Of a stretch of DNA of 64,000 bases, positions 16,202 to 30,000 are shown piece by piece; position 1 is the first letter of the stretch, and every line of letters starts with the position of its first letter. The stretch is from Bugula neritina (taxonomy: Eukaryota > Bryozoa > Gymnolaemata > Cheilostomatida > Bugulidae). Where the stretch lies: contig OZ037772.1 in NCBI GenBank assembly GCA_964035545.1, positions 8,892,150-8,956,149 on the forward strand. The letters run 5' to 3'. Made by a program: the position numbers and the translations under genes. The notes beneath the pieces are model-generated. The model searched no databases and was not told the DNA's origin. It saw nothing but the letters and a program-made list of their open reading frames with translations.

Positions 16202-16631
16202 AAAGTTTTGTAGTAGCAGCTTGTAGTAAAATTGTATGTACTTTCTGAATAAAATTTTTAATAAACTGACAGTGAAAATGCAGTCATTTATTGAAGTAAA
16301 AAATTAACATAAATTACGAAAATATAGCAGAAGTACACCAGTATGGGACAGTTACACTAGCTGCTATAGTTATAAGAAGTCACTGATATTTTATGGTAAG
16401 ATATTTCAGCTTTCAACCAACATTTAAATACATTTTAATATTTTCATTAAGTTGTTACCAACAATAGATATGTTTATAGCTCCATTGCATAATAAGCCAT
16501 TGCTAAAAGTTGTTAAGCCAAGAATAGACTGTCATTATATTGTATAAACTGTGTGTGTAGCCACTTTTCAACATCTGCAACATTTTTAACTAGTTTATTT
16601 GCCCCAAATAACACTTTTCTAATCTATATAT

Positions 16632-16658
16632 ATGTGTGTGTGTGTGTGCGTGCGTGTG

Positions 16659-16750
<92 letters not shown>

Positions 16751-16763
16751 TGTGTGTGTGTGT
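16632..16763. repeat. (TGCG)n / (TG)n microsatellite
   Basis: About 130 bp of TG and TGCG repeats in gene B intron 9, roughly 60 bp before the exon 10 acceptor. It is absent from the matching intron of gene A, although the flanking intron sequence is similar. Confidence 0.95.
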
Positions 16764-17279
16764 AAGGAAATTGTCAAAAGGCTAATAAAGTCAGATAATT
16801 ATATCCTTGTTATATGTATCAAACAGGTCACCTAAGATTGGGACAGCTGTGTGTTCCGGGACTATTCTGATCAGTACGATGGCATCTATTGGCGACTCCC
16901 ATCAGCAAGGATATCCGTTTGTTGGTGAAATTTCTGCTAATTACACTTTGTAAGTTAACCTGGTATAATTGAACGAGTTATTATATATTGTATCCACGCA
17001 TTGTATATATATATAGATACTCAACCTACTAACTCTCTCATTCACTCACTCTCTCATTCACTAACTCATTCACTAACTCAATCATTCACCAACTAACTTA
17101 TGGATTTAATTTAAGTAGATGAGTTATTCTATACCCATACTTAGCACAGATCGATGCTAAAAAGTTTACTAGCTCACCCATCTTGTTCACTCACTTTCGC
17201 TCAGTCTCAGTCAAAATGAGAACCAATAAAAAGGTTTATAAATGTCTCAGCATGCTGGCAACAACGTTTAAATTATTTT

Positions 17280-17393
17280 TGCTGTGACAAGAAAGCAGGC
17301 ATGATTAGATGCTTTTCCTAACACCACTAACAGACTTAATCCATGATCTTCTGCCCTACTAGATAAACACTCTAACCAGTAGATCATAACTGA
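17280..17393 (-). mobile_element. tRNA-derived SINE, family 1, partial
   Basis: Reverse-strand fragment (gattagatgcttttcctaac, then caccactaac, then actctaaccagtagatca on +). It is cut at the head end, where the foldback element begins. Confidence 0.6.
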
Positions 17394-17399
17394 ATCCGG

Positions 17400-18054
17400 G
17401 ACATTTCGAAAATGGACAATTTGAAAATGGATAATTTGAAAATGGACAATTTGAAAATGGACAATTTGAAAATGGACAATTTGAAAATGGACAATTTGAA
17501 AATGGATAATTTGAAAATGGACAATTTGAAAACGGGCAATTTGAAAATGGACAATTTGAAAATGGACAATTTGAAAATGGACAATTTGAAAATGGACATT
17601 TGGAAAATGACATTTGGAAAATGACACCTGGAAAATAAAAAATATTCAACATGGCTTGGTCCAGAGAGAGCGTTTAGTATCTGGTCGGCTTCAAAAAGTT
17701 TTTTGCAAATGTGAACAATTTTAAATTAGAACTACTCTGTAACTAATTCTACTTCCATAATAACCTAACTGATTCGGCCATTATATTTATTTTTAAAAAA
17801 AGCTATTTTGCAAATGTGAACAATTTTAAATTAGAACTACTCTGTAACTAATTCTACTTCTATGATAACCTAACTGATTCGGCCATTTTATTTACTTTTA
17901 AAAGCTATTTTGAAATCGACCAGAAGCCGGACAGTCCCTCTGGACCAAACCATGTTGAATATTTTTTATTTTCCAAATGTCAATTTCCATATGTCTATTT
18001 TCCAATTGTCAATTTTTCAAATAGGTGTTTTCCAATTGTTATTTTCGAAATGTC
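17400..18054. mobile_element. Foldback-type element with minisatellite inverted arms
   Basis: The outer ends are inverted: acatttcgaaaatggac on the left and its near complement attttcgaaatgtc on the right. The left arm is an array of about 13 copies of the 15-mer aatttgaaaatggac. The right arm holds a few diverged inverted units (ttttccaattgtcaattt). Inside, a second inverted pair (17630-17672 and 17937-17980) shares ggaaaataaaaaatattcaa and catgg(t/c)ttggtccagag. The centre is a direct duplication of about 105 bp (17701-17805, 17806-17910). Nested inverted repeats built from short tandem units resemble foldback elements. No coding capacity is seen. It sits in gene B intron 10. Confidence 0.7.
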
Positions 18055-20024
18055 ATGTCACCAGTTTGAATATGTTGAAAACATGATACTTCCCAATAGC
18101 GCATCAGCAAGGTAAATTCAAAACATTTAAAAGCAATATGTTTGAAAATAAAATAGAATAACAAAATCTTTTATCTATTTTCTTCTAATTTATTTTGTGT
18201 TATTAATTTAAATGCTATAAGTTGAATTATTACTATTTTCTAGTTATACGTGTTAAAACAACAAACTGAATTTAAAACGAAATAAATTATTACAGTTTTT
18301 TGGACAGCATAAGTTAAATTTAGTATTACCTTTATTATAGTGTTACTAATACATATATTCTGCAGCAAGACTAGCATTTATGGAGCTGTTTTCCCATTTT
18401 ACTTTGCACCTTGGGTAAGATATCAACCATATGGAGTGGGTCTTCTTTCTGGATTTGCTGTGTGAAAACTTAAAGACATGAAATATAAACTTCCACAGGT
18501 GAGGATTACGATATAGCTGTCAAAAAGCAATATCTTTTCCCATTTCTCATTTCACAAATTTAAAAAATACAAAAGTTTTCATCGACTGATACACACGAGC
18601 GTGAACTCACACACATTCCATGGCATCTATAACTTAAAAGAATAACACTAGAGTCTAGACTGTACATCCAAGTTTTGCTATTAAATCTTTTTGAAAAGGG
18701 TTTAGTCTTACCTATTGCAACTATATATGGTGTATAAATCCTCACTTTTTGTAAAATGATGTTATATTCAATAAATTTTGTTTTGATTTTATTAGAAAAA
18801 CTTTTGTAGCAATAGAGTTATGTTAACTATAAAACATAATGTTTCATTGTAGAAGTACAACATTCTGTTATGGTGTGCAGCTACCTGTCTCTGCGTGACA
18901 GTTGTATATGCCCCACATGCGGCTTTCATGGGACGTCATGTCATCTCCATGGCAGAAAATGACATCTACAATGGATTTGCAAGACTGGCCTGGACAGTTG
19001 GAGCATCTTGTGTGGTCATATCCTGTAGTCTTGGTCAGGGAGGTGAGAATATAACTATATGACATTTACTAAGAGGTTCATTGAGTGAATTCATGTTGAT
19101 GATACTTGTCAATTTCTTTAAAGAATCTGTTAAGGAAATTTAAGTACAGCATATGTAACTATTTATATTTGCTTCAAATTTTGGAATTCAGTTTGATTAT
19201 AACTATAAAGATACTTGATCTAAATCCCCAGTCACCAATTTCAATATAAAGTAACGGCCTAGCTATTGCTTTATTTATGTATCTCAAATAAAATGAATTT
19301 CTTTTGAAATATGAGTTCTTTTGTGTTATTTTGTCATTGCAAGCTGTTAAAATTTCTCTAATTTCAGGTTTGATTAATGAATTATTTCCGTCAGGGATAG
19401 TAATTATACATTTTGTGAATTTAATTTACATATTTGGTAAATTTTAGGTTGGGTTAATGAATTTCTGTCATGGAAAGGATTTGTTCCTCTGGGTAAACTA
19501 TCCTACTGCGTCTACCTTATCCATCTACCTATCATGAACGTATTAGTCTATGGAATAAGAACTGGCACTTACTACTCCACTTTGATGTTTGTAAGTGATG
19601 AGAAACCTTGAATATTTTCCTACCAGCGTGATGCTTTCTATAAACTCTCATGATGTTATATTTTATACAAGTTGATTATATATATGCCCCTACACACATA
19701 TATATTATGTGCATGTGGCGTGTGCATGTGTATACTGTGTAATTTAATATTTAATATTCCTTAGCATCGGATATATACAAAGTCAGTTTTGTGGCCAGAT
19801 CCAGTTAAGTTGCAAATATATAACCAGACCGAACAAAGCCAATAGAAATTATTGCACATAAAGTACTTAAAAAATAGTATGAAAAATAATTTGCACTGGT
19901 TGCTTATAGTGATTGAAATACCAAAATTTAATTAACTTTTAGAATATTTGATTTCTTAAGGAATTTAATATTACTATATTATTTAATTTGTTTAAAACCG
20001 TAGTTTTGAAACTAGAAAAGTTTA

Positions 20025-20062
20025 TTTTTACTGGTGTTTGGAATTCCAAACACCAGTAAAAA
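20025..20062. repeat. Perfect 38-bp palindrome
   Basis: Two 19-bp arms with no spacer, centred on gaattc (arm: tttttactggtgtttggaa), in the last intron of gene B. The corresponding intron of gene A has only one diverged arm. Confidence 0.95.
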
Positions 20063-20329
20063 ATTAACATTCATGTACGTGTTTTAAAATTATGACACAT
20101 GGAAACACTGGTTAAAAACAACAACTTTTTGAAACTTATGATTTCAAAAAATTTATATGAATCTTTATTCAGGTCAAATGTTAAAAAAACTGCTGCTTTT
20201 TTGCAGACAAAAGACGTGATAGCAGCTATCGCCTTTTCCTACCTCATGGCTATTCCATTTTCACTGTTATTTGAAGCTCCTTTCACTAATCTGTCCAAGC
20301 TATTCCCACCGTCCAGCAACTTAAAATGA

Positions 20330-21009
20330 AAATTGTTGGCAAAGCTAAAGATCCATCAGAGAACTGCATTGCTGAACAACATCGAGATGTGTCACTACAT
20401 TTAATAAAAAACTAAACTGACAAAATTTAATAGTGTAATGTCAGATTTATCTTTGAAAATTGACTTATAACTGACCAAGGGGAAATTGCTTTTTAAGCAA
20501 TTATATATAAATGCCAGTATTTTATCATAATATCATCATAAAAGAATTTTCAAAGTTCTTCAGTTAGCCTACTATAATATTAAAATATATTGTTAAATCT
20601 ATGCTACTTTTACTTAAATATGTTGTTATTTGCTATAGTGTTTATAACATTTCATTCATTTAAAATGCAGGGAAATCGGTTATTCTGTTAGTGACTGTTA
20701 GTGACTATAATATAATTGGCAATAATCTTATTTTTATTATATTGTAATAATTATAATTATATGAGGTATCCTTTTCAAAACAAAATTTGAAAAATTTCAA
20801 AGGAACATAAACCTTGAGATTATTGTAATACTTGAAATGCTTTAAAACTCAATAAAAAACTTTTTATCTAATGCAAACATTCCAAATAAACTATGGAAAA
20901 TATTCAAGCTATTCAAGTTGAAATAAGAAAATAAAATTTTTGATGTCCAAGTGCATGGCAAGCAGGTAGAATTTAATGTAAAGTAGATAAAATTTCATTG
21001 CTGCACACC
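20330..21009. other. Gene B to gene C intergenic region
   Basis: 680 bp. The first ~90 bp still resemble the coding tail of gene A exon 14, now out of frame in B. AATAAA at about 20402 is a plausible polyadenylation signal for B. The rest must contain the promoter of gene C; no clear core element stands out. Confidence 0.5.
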
Positions 21010-24000
21010 ATGAATTGTAAACTTTGTATAGCTAATATCAAACTTGCTACCATTTTTATCCTGGCTTCCTTTCCTACTAATGATGCAGATATGCTAACTG
21101 CTAGGGACTGGGAGTTGTCCCTGTATCGACCAGGTACCTTCAAACTTGTTGGTTGTAACTTTGACCTGTAGGTCATGCAGTCTTGATGTTACAGAGTTTA
21201 TCGCTGCATTTCCATCATTCCTAGATTATGCAAATGGATTTTTCTTTTGCCTAATGGAAATTATAGTTACCTAGAATGAAACTGCAACTACAATAAGTTG
21301 AGGCAAACCACAAACCACAATTAGAATTCACATAATGCGCAGTGTATATAAAAATACATACACATTTATTACTCACTGGAAATCTTTAGTTCTTAGCTAT
21401 TTTTCACTATTTAGCTGCTAATGAACATGGGTCTGCCCAAAACCAATAAAATATTAATAAATACACCTAAATAATAAAGGTTCTTTTTAATTCTGCTTTA
21501 TTTCCCATGTTTTTTTTTCTAATTATTCAGCTACTTTTAAATGTGGACTGTTACGGCTTTTTCGTACTGGTCCGCAATCCAAATTCTATCATACTTGTGA
21601 TTACATTTTCTGTTGTTTACTATAAAGCTATGCGGTGTATATAAGGAGCTTCTAGCTAAGCCAAAGTGTATAAATAAAGCAGCTTCTTTCATATATTATT
21701 CTAGAAAATTGTGCATGCATATGTTATATGAACTATGTGCATAGAAATAGTGTATACGATTGAGTATGTAAAGAAACATTCCCTGCGTTTCCATTGTTCG
21801 GCATTTTTCCAATTAATGCTCGTATTTATGGTCACCTCTTGCATTAACGCTTATGATTGTAGTTTCACTCGATGCAACTGTTTCCAAACACCAAATGAAA
21901 AATTCATGCAAAGCTTAGAAACGTATTTATTAAGCGATAATAGCTGACTTTAACATTGCATGTCATACTAATAATTGTAATTATAAAAATAAATACAGGC
22001 TAATGTTATATGAAGCTTCATAGAAGTCAACTCAACTCTATTGTGTCAATATTTGCAGATCAAGAACGTATCATCAACAAGAAATAGTTTGTTGTTAAGT
22101 TTTATTGTTGCAGGCTATGAAGCTATAAATATTGTAAATTCAACTCTTCATGGTGGGTATCCGTTATCTGATGTGTGTAGAGAAGCTCTTACACAGTTGA
22201 TAGCTAATAAAAGTGACCCCAATGTACTTGACTGTGAGTATACTTTATAGCTACTATAATATAGCTGCAGAATGCTTATCATTTTAGTAAGTGTAAAAAC
22301 TTTTTTCAAACAAAAAAGGATGCTTAAATACGTTATAGATAAGTGCAGGATTTAAATAAATTTGAATAACTTTTAGTCAAAACTATGATGTTATATAACA
22401 TGTTGTTTATACATACATATATCTAAAAAGGTATTTAATTATACAACTATAAATTTAGCTCAATTCATTTAAACATTAAATGATATATTATTGCAATAAA
22501 AGGCATTTAGATATTTGTCTTGTATTAATCATAAAAGAAGTAATTAAAATTTATGAAGCTACAGTTTTTGCTAACACTTTTTTCGAGGTGAAAATGTATC
22601 TTCTTACTTGTTTTTACCTAAAGATGTTTGTACAGCATGTTTAATAAAGCCAACTAATAAAGCTATCTATGTTTGTTGAATTTTGTTTTTAATAATTTGA
22701 GCAATTACTGCATGTATGTGCCTTTCATTGAAACCAAATATAGTACATCATCTATATGTTCAATACATACTAAAAGTGATAACTGCAGTTGGTGAAAGTA
22801 AAAGCGAAAGTGAAAGTTCTGATACAACTTGTAGACTTTGATTCATGGGGGAGAGTAGGTTCGGGCCGGTTATATGGCCACTCCAAATATCCGGGATACT
22901 TTGATCAGTGTATATTATTCAGTTCTCCGCTTCTTCCTAAAATAAAAACCAAATACTGTACAGCTTCGATAACATTTGTAAGTTATGCCAAGTTATTATT
23001 AATTCCTTAAAAAAGTGTTTCATAACTTTTTAACAGATGTTATAAATCTTACATAATGCAAAATATGCATGGTTCTGGAAGTTTTACTGTATTGTTAATG
23101 CTTAGAACGCTCAATAAATGTGTTTAACTTATCTTTCTGTCTGTCTGTTTGTCTATCTGTCTGTTTGTCACTCTGTGTACGCCTCTATGTTTGTCTATTT
23201 GTCTATCTGTCTGTTTGTCTGTCTGTCTGTCTATTTGTCTCTCTGTCTGTCCGTTTGTCTCTCTGTCTGTATATATGTATGTCTGTCTGTTTATCTGTCT
23301 GTCTGTCTGTGTTTCTGCCTGTTTACTAGTTTTAGTTTTTAGTATTGCGTTTGTGAATTTATAAATTAGTGGGAGTTATGACTTATGTCGCTGTAATTGT
23401 TCCAAAATTCCTTTGCAACCCTGTTATAGTAAAATCAGTCAAGTTATTTTATTATGTCATATAACAATACCGGGTATTCTATTTGTACCTATATTTCAGC
23501 CAGCATCTACTCCATTACAACTGGGAGTTTGCTCCCCAAAGCAATGTACTCCAGAAGATCTGTCACAACTCTACAACATATCTGTACAAAGTACTACAGT
23601 CAGTGTAACCTGTCAAAGACAAGATTATAAACTACCTCCTGGGGGTATTGTTACTTTGTAAGTGTTTTTAGTTTCGTAGTTTCAATGTTGTGTTGTTCGC
23701 TCCAAGCGTCAGTTGCACGCGTGCATGCATGTGCGTGCGTGCGTGTGTGCGTGCGTGTGTGTATGCGTGTGTGCATGGGTGTGTGCGTGCGTGTGTGCGT
23801 GTGTGCGTGTGTGCGTGTGCGCGTGCATGCGTGTGCGTGTGTGCGTGTGTGTGCGTGTGTGCGTGTGTGTGTGTGTGGTGTGAGTTTATTCATTAGAATA
23901 ATACTCTTTGTTGGTAATGACCACCATGTGTTTGTAGAGTAGTGGTTGGTCTGTTAGTAGTGTTAGCAATAGTTGCAACACTCACTGAAGGTGTTCTCCA

Positions 24001-27000
24001 ATTAGTAGGCTCTGAAGCTGCAGAAAACCAAGAACCCGATGAATCAACTAAACAGAGCTCAACAAAATTCAGTATGTTTCCTACATCTTGTGAATAATTT
24101 AGGTAGACTTTATGAAAATAAGCATTAATCATAAAATATATTTTATGAATATGTATTATCATCTAAAAAGTTTACGATATTCTTAGATTCCTATCTCTAA
24201 TAATATTGATGTTAGTGAATTTCAGTATAAGTTGAAAGATTTAATAATCTAATAAAGAGTATTGGTGACATGACTTAATTCTTATGATACAACTAATCCT
24301 GTCTGAAGTTTCAATACCCATACTTACTTTCAAGTCAAGCTTGTATTACTTTATGTCTGACAACACAAGGGTTTTAGTTTGTATATACAGAGTTCAGTTT
24401 ATCGGCAACAGACATTACTATATAGTAACTTATAGTATTTAAAATTCTTGCTTATAGAAACCCTAAGACTTGAGATAATGAAATAAAGAGCATCCGAATT
24501 CCTTGTTTTTCAGGGTCGTTGCTATTATTGTTGTAATATTTACACAGTTTATGTAAACTTGGAGTTACCTTTTCTTGATGTTTTAGCTGATCAATTATTA
24601 TTCTGTTTTTGAAAAAGATAGTCACTTCCTGTTTGACAAACTGTAGTGCTTGATTAAAATAAACTGAAGATTAAAACTAATCCACTAATAATTGCTAGAT
24701 AAATAGACATCTAAAGAATAAAACAATTATTACCTTTAGTTTAGTGATATTTTTTGCAACTGTATGTATTTGTAGAGTATCTGTTGAAGATTCTGCTATG
24801 TTTTTCCGTGTACACAAACGCTCAGAATCTGATGAATACCTACCAATCTAAAATAGCCATCAAGTGTATCAATGGCATTAGATTCATCTCAATGACTTGG
24901 GTGATTTTGGTGCATACCTTTCAAGGCTTATCAATCTTCATAGCAAGTACGCGTTTAACTATCATACAAATGCTCACCAATTGTTTAGTCACTATCCCTG
25001 TGAGAAACCTCTGATAGAAGGGGTTTTTGTTAAATCAGGCTAAGAACTTATTCAGATGCCCCACTAACAAAAAGCATTGATATGACGCATGGGGCACAAT
25101 GGCAATTATCACTTATATAGATGCTTTTCCTAATATTACCAATAGCCTTTGAGACTCAAACTACTATAAGGCAAACGATCTAACCCCTAGACCATTGCTG
25201 CTCCCAAGTTTAACTATCATAAAAACAGTAATAATTTCAGTAGTGCAATATGGCAGCTAAATTTACTTACTACAGTTCGTGACTGCTCCATTGCTTTAAT
25301 AATTGTAGACAATCCTAAATTCAAGGTGGCTTTGTTCTCGAGTTTTGCTTCCCAAGTTGTGGCGAGTATTTCATTCTCAGTGGACACGTTCTTCTTGCTC
25401 AGTGCTATTCTTATTGGTTTTCTTCAAATAAAAAATCTAGCAAAGGAGGAGCCAACGACTAAAATATTTTTCAAATCTCTCCCCCATCTTTATTTGCACC
25501 GCTACATCAGGCAAGCAGTAAATTTTTGATCCACATATATGCATAGTATTCAAGCCGAAAAATGCTCATTTAAATTCAAGCAACCAAAGTTTTGATGATT
25601 GTCATTAGAATGAAAAGAGTTGGTTAGGCAGAAAATTTACCTTGAATGATGTTTAAATCCAATTTTGTATAAGAAACATATACACGCACTGCTGACTGTT
25701 GAATGGCCTACTTTCACTCAGTTAAGTATACTGACTGAAGCATTGTTTGTGCATCTAACTCAAAGTGTTCTTATATAAATGGTCATCAACTCATTTTTGA
25801 ATCATGCTTGTCTGATTGTTAGTAGGAAAATGGATATGTAGCTAGGTAATTTAGAAACTTCTTTATAGAGAACAGTAGTAACAGCTGAACTAATACTTAA
25901 ATATATGCATGTAAAATGGTTAAAACAGTCGTTTTTACTTTGATATCTGGTAACCGAATGTAATTTAATAGAAAGGTTTGCTTTGTTTAGATTGACCCCG
26001 GCCTACTTGATGCTAATCCTAATCTGGAGAAACCTTATCTGGTACATGTCAGATGGCCCGTACTGGCCCAACCAGGCCAAATATATGGAACCAATTTGTC
26101 TAAACAAGTGGTACCTGAACTTGCTCTATGTGAACAACTTGTTCAATCCCTGGCAAACTGTAAGTACGAATGAAATGTAAGCTAGGCAGTATAAAACTTT
26201 TGCCCCTTCAGGATTCGAACCTAAGATTTCTGGCTTTCAAGCAAGCGCTAACCATTACACCACAGGGGCAACTGGGAAAACCCAACACTACAGAGGGCTA
26301 TAACTTGATAGTGTCACAGAAAACTGGTCAATTTACCTTATTTCGTTCACACCAGCTAGCTAAGACAAAAAATTAAAAACAATTTAAAATCAAAGCAAAT
26401 TAAAGGGCCGCAAATGCAGGTCAAACAGCTATACAGTTCCTTGTGACGACATCAAAAATTTCTTGATCATGACTACTAACTTTTATTTTAAACTTCTGAA
26501 TAATAATTAACGAAAAAAAACTCGATATATAGAAAATTCTGTAGAGATAAGCCTTGTTTTCGTTTTAATGAAGCCTCTAGTAACTTCATTTATGGAACCA
26601 ATATTCCTAATACTTAAAAATTGCTTCTATGTATATGCCATGCAGGCATTGAAATAGTTATATTAATGTTTACTATATATTCACTATATATTTTATTTAT
26701 CATTATATTATAGTAAAATAATACATATATAATATATTTACTTTTGTCAAATCACAAACCTGTTGTATTGTTTTGCAGTGTGTAGGTTGGGGATGGTATC
26801 TTGCTAACGACATGCAATTCTTTGTCATATCTCCTTTTGTTATGTATGCTTTACACAGGTACGTACTTTGGTTACCTTGTAATGCATGTTTATATTGTAG
26901 AGCTCTGATAAATTTCTGCTCATCTGTGCAACAAAAGTGTATGTATATGAAGTTGCACAGAAGCTTTGCTATTGGTTGTCAGTTTTGAATCTAAAATAAC

Positions 27001-30000
27001 ATAAACTGCACCATGAAAAATAATAGTTATGCTGTCATGCATAGAACCATTCATAAATTCTAAAGATTGACCAGATTGAAAACTTTTTTTATATAAACTT
27101 ATACCATATATCATTTACAATTTAAGAATTTTGCTATTGTTATTAAACTCTTTTATAAATGTTACCTATATTGGTTTAGCAATCTTTTGCAAGTCAAATT
27201 AAATTATTTTTGAATTATTTTAAATTTTATGAATTAATAACTTACCAGGTTGTTTTCAGATCCATAAAAATTGACAAAGTACATTTTAAATATAAATATT
27301 ATGCAAAGAATTAAATAATTGACTTAATATGAATTTAGGTCAAGGAAAATTGGAGCCATTATTTGCTGCGGGACTATTGTGTTGAGTACAATAGCATCCA
27401 TAGTAGTTTCTCACGTCCAGAGATATCCATTTCTCTTCTCATTCAAGGCTAAGTTTGAGTTGTAAGTGCGCTTTGAGTAAAAATTGTTATTTTAAAAATT
27501 ATAATTTGTTATTAATTAAAATATCTAACTTAAAAATTGTGCTATCTTTTTTACCATTTTATCCAAATGTTTTTAAATCTATTCAATGTAAAAACTATAG
27601 TTTTAAACTAAATTTTGTATTTACAGTTTAACATTTTGCTATAATGTCCATTGAATTCAATCTTTTATGTCTATAATATACTTTCACTTTTACTACTGAT
27701 TTTTCTTTACTTGTATTTTTGTTGAAAGCAATCCTAACTACCAACCGAGCTTTCTGTCTTTCTACTTTGTACCCTGGGTGAGATACCAGCCATACGGAGT
27801 GGGACTTCTGACTGGTTACATCATATGGAAATTCAAAAATTCCAACTACAAAATTCCTAAGGTAGGATTAATTTCCTGGATGGTGTATAGCCATCATATA
27901 GTGATATATGCAGACTTCAATAAACATGATGTAGTGACAAATGCATAAAACCGTGATTGGATTTTCAGAGAAAAAAGCCGCAAAGATAATAAGGAATTAA
28001 CAAATTTTTGCACTAATAAACTTTGCAATAATTAAATTTATCTACAGTTTTATAGCACGTATACCAAAAACTATATTGGAGGATTATATAATTTTTTTCT
28101 AGGCTCTATTTTGTGACTTTTTAAAATTGAAATACTAAAGGTGCACACAGCTATATATAAGTTAAATTTGGTGTGTGTGTGTGTGTGTGTGTGCGTGCGC
28201 GTGCGTGTGCGTGTGCGTGTGCGTGTGCGTGTGCGTGAGCGGGTGCGTGTGCGTGTGTGTGTGCGTGTGCGTGGGCGTGTGCGTGTGCGTGCGCGTGCGT
28301 GTGCGCGTGTGCGTGTGCGTGTGCGTGTGCGTGTGCGTGTGCGTGAATATTCTATTACTGCATAAATGAAGGGTGTCAGTGATCGTTTAAAGTAGATATC
28401 ATAACTATTAGCTGATTCTGTATATAATAACAAAGTTAAATCATGTACCTGCTAAAAGAGTACAACTCTTAATTATAAAATATGTAATAGAGACATTGCA
28501 ACAGGTTCTATTGCTATCAACAATTGCTCTAAATATTATGTTTATATCGTTTAAACAGAGAGACTTATATTATATATTCATATATACTGTTATCTCGCTT
28601 AAACATAGCCTCAGAGAAATCATAATGTTGTAGAAGACAAACATCTTTCTCTGGTGCATAGCCACTTGCATGTGCTTGTCAGTGACATATGGGCCATACT
28701 CTGCCTACAGTGGAAATCACGCTATCTCTGTTGAGGAAAATGACTTGTACAATGGATTTGCGAGATTAAGCTGGGCGTTTGGTGTGGCTTGTGTTGTAGT
28801 GTCCTGTAGTCTGGGTCAGGGGGGTAAGAAATTGTAATACTAAGGCTATAGGAATGTGAAGAAAGAAAACGGAATGCATGTGCTATGTTTTATACTCTAA
28901 TAAACTCACGCAAGTTTATAGTCACTAGCCCTGTGAGAAACCCCTGATAGAAAAGGTTTTTGTTAAAGCGGGCTAAGGACTTATTTAAATGAGGCACAGG
29001 AGCAATTATGACTGGATGCTCTTCCTAGCATCACCTTGCAATGGCCTTTGTCTGGGCTCGAACCCATAACCTTCATGCTTACTCTAGGCAAACACTCTAA
29101 CCCCTAGACCACGGCTGCTCCCTGTTTTATACTCTAATATTTATAATAAAACAAAAGAAAAACCTGCTTTGAATAAGGCATTAAAAATAAAATGCTCTTT
29201 TTTTAGTTAAAATTATTTACTCGTGGTGCATATATAACTTCATAGAAAATACAATCTCTAAAATTTCCTAAATTTTATAAGTTTTAAAAATATTGAAATT
29301 AAACTCTGCATTTAAAAAAGTGTAAAAATGCTTTATACTTTTAACATCTGCTGTAAAACTTTTTGTCTTTGTATTTAGGTTGGATTAATGAATTTCTGTC
29401 ATGGAAAGGGTTTGTCCCATTAGCTAAGCTATCCTACTGCGTCTACCTCATTCATCTACCTATCATATACATCCTAGCCTATGGGTCAAGAAATGGGACT
29501 TACTATAGCTTTTTGACTTCTGTAAGCATACCTTTCCGCACTCTTTATTATTTAAACATTGATTTCTTGATTTTAACCTTCCGATCATTTGTATTCGTAG
29601 ACTGTAGCATGTAATAATGTACATACAATACAATATAAATAGCAACCCACGCATAAGTATTATACACAAGTAATAATAGTATAATGAGAATATATAAAAT
29701 AAAGCATAATATGATAGCATATTATTAATATTATTGTATGCAATGACATTAAATATACATGTATACACGCGCAATAATAAAATGAATAAGCTAAACAATA
29801 AATTGCATATAATCTAATAAAAATAGCAATATTATATTGTCAAATTTAATAAGATATTATTGTAAATATGCTGATATAAAGAACAATTCTTATAACAATG
29901 AGTATAATATTATATAAGTATTATTAACTCCATGAAATCTCTCCGTAATACCAATATTGGGGACAGTAACTCTTTTAATTCAATATCCTGTAATACTAAT

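Noticed and set aside
17359-17652. Open frames with repeated MDNLK (+) or FQIVH/SIFKL (-) units
   Set aside because: The 15-bp minisatellite is a multiple of three and stays open in several frames; it lies in an intron within a foldback element.
18463-18465. Selenocysteine or recoded Trp at the TGA of gene B
   Set aside because: Gene A has an ordinary Trp codon there, no Cys homology exists, and nuclear TGA-as-Trp is not supported by the other genes in the window.
26205-26275. Functional tRNA gene on the minus strand (GAA-like anticodon)
   Set aside because: Good acceptor and T stems, but the anticodon stem has a mismatch and an even-sized loop; same SINE family context.
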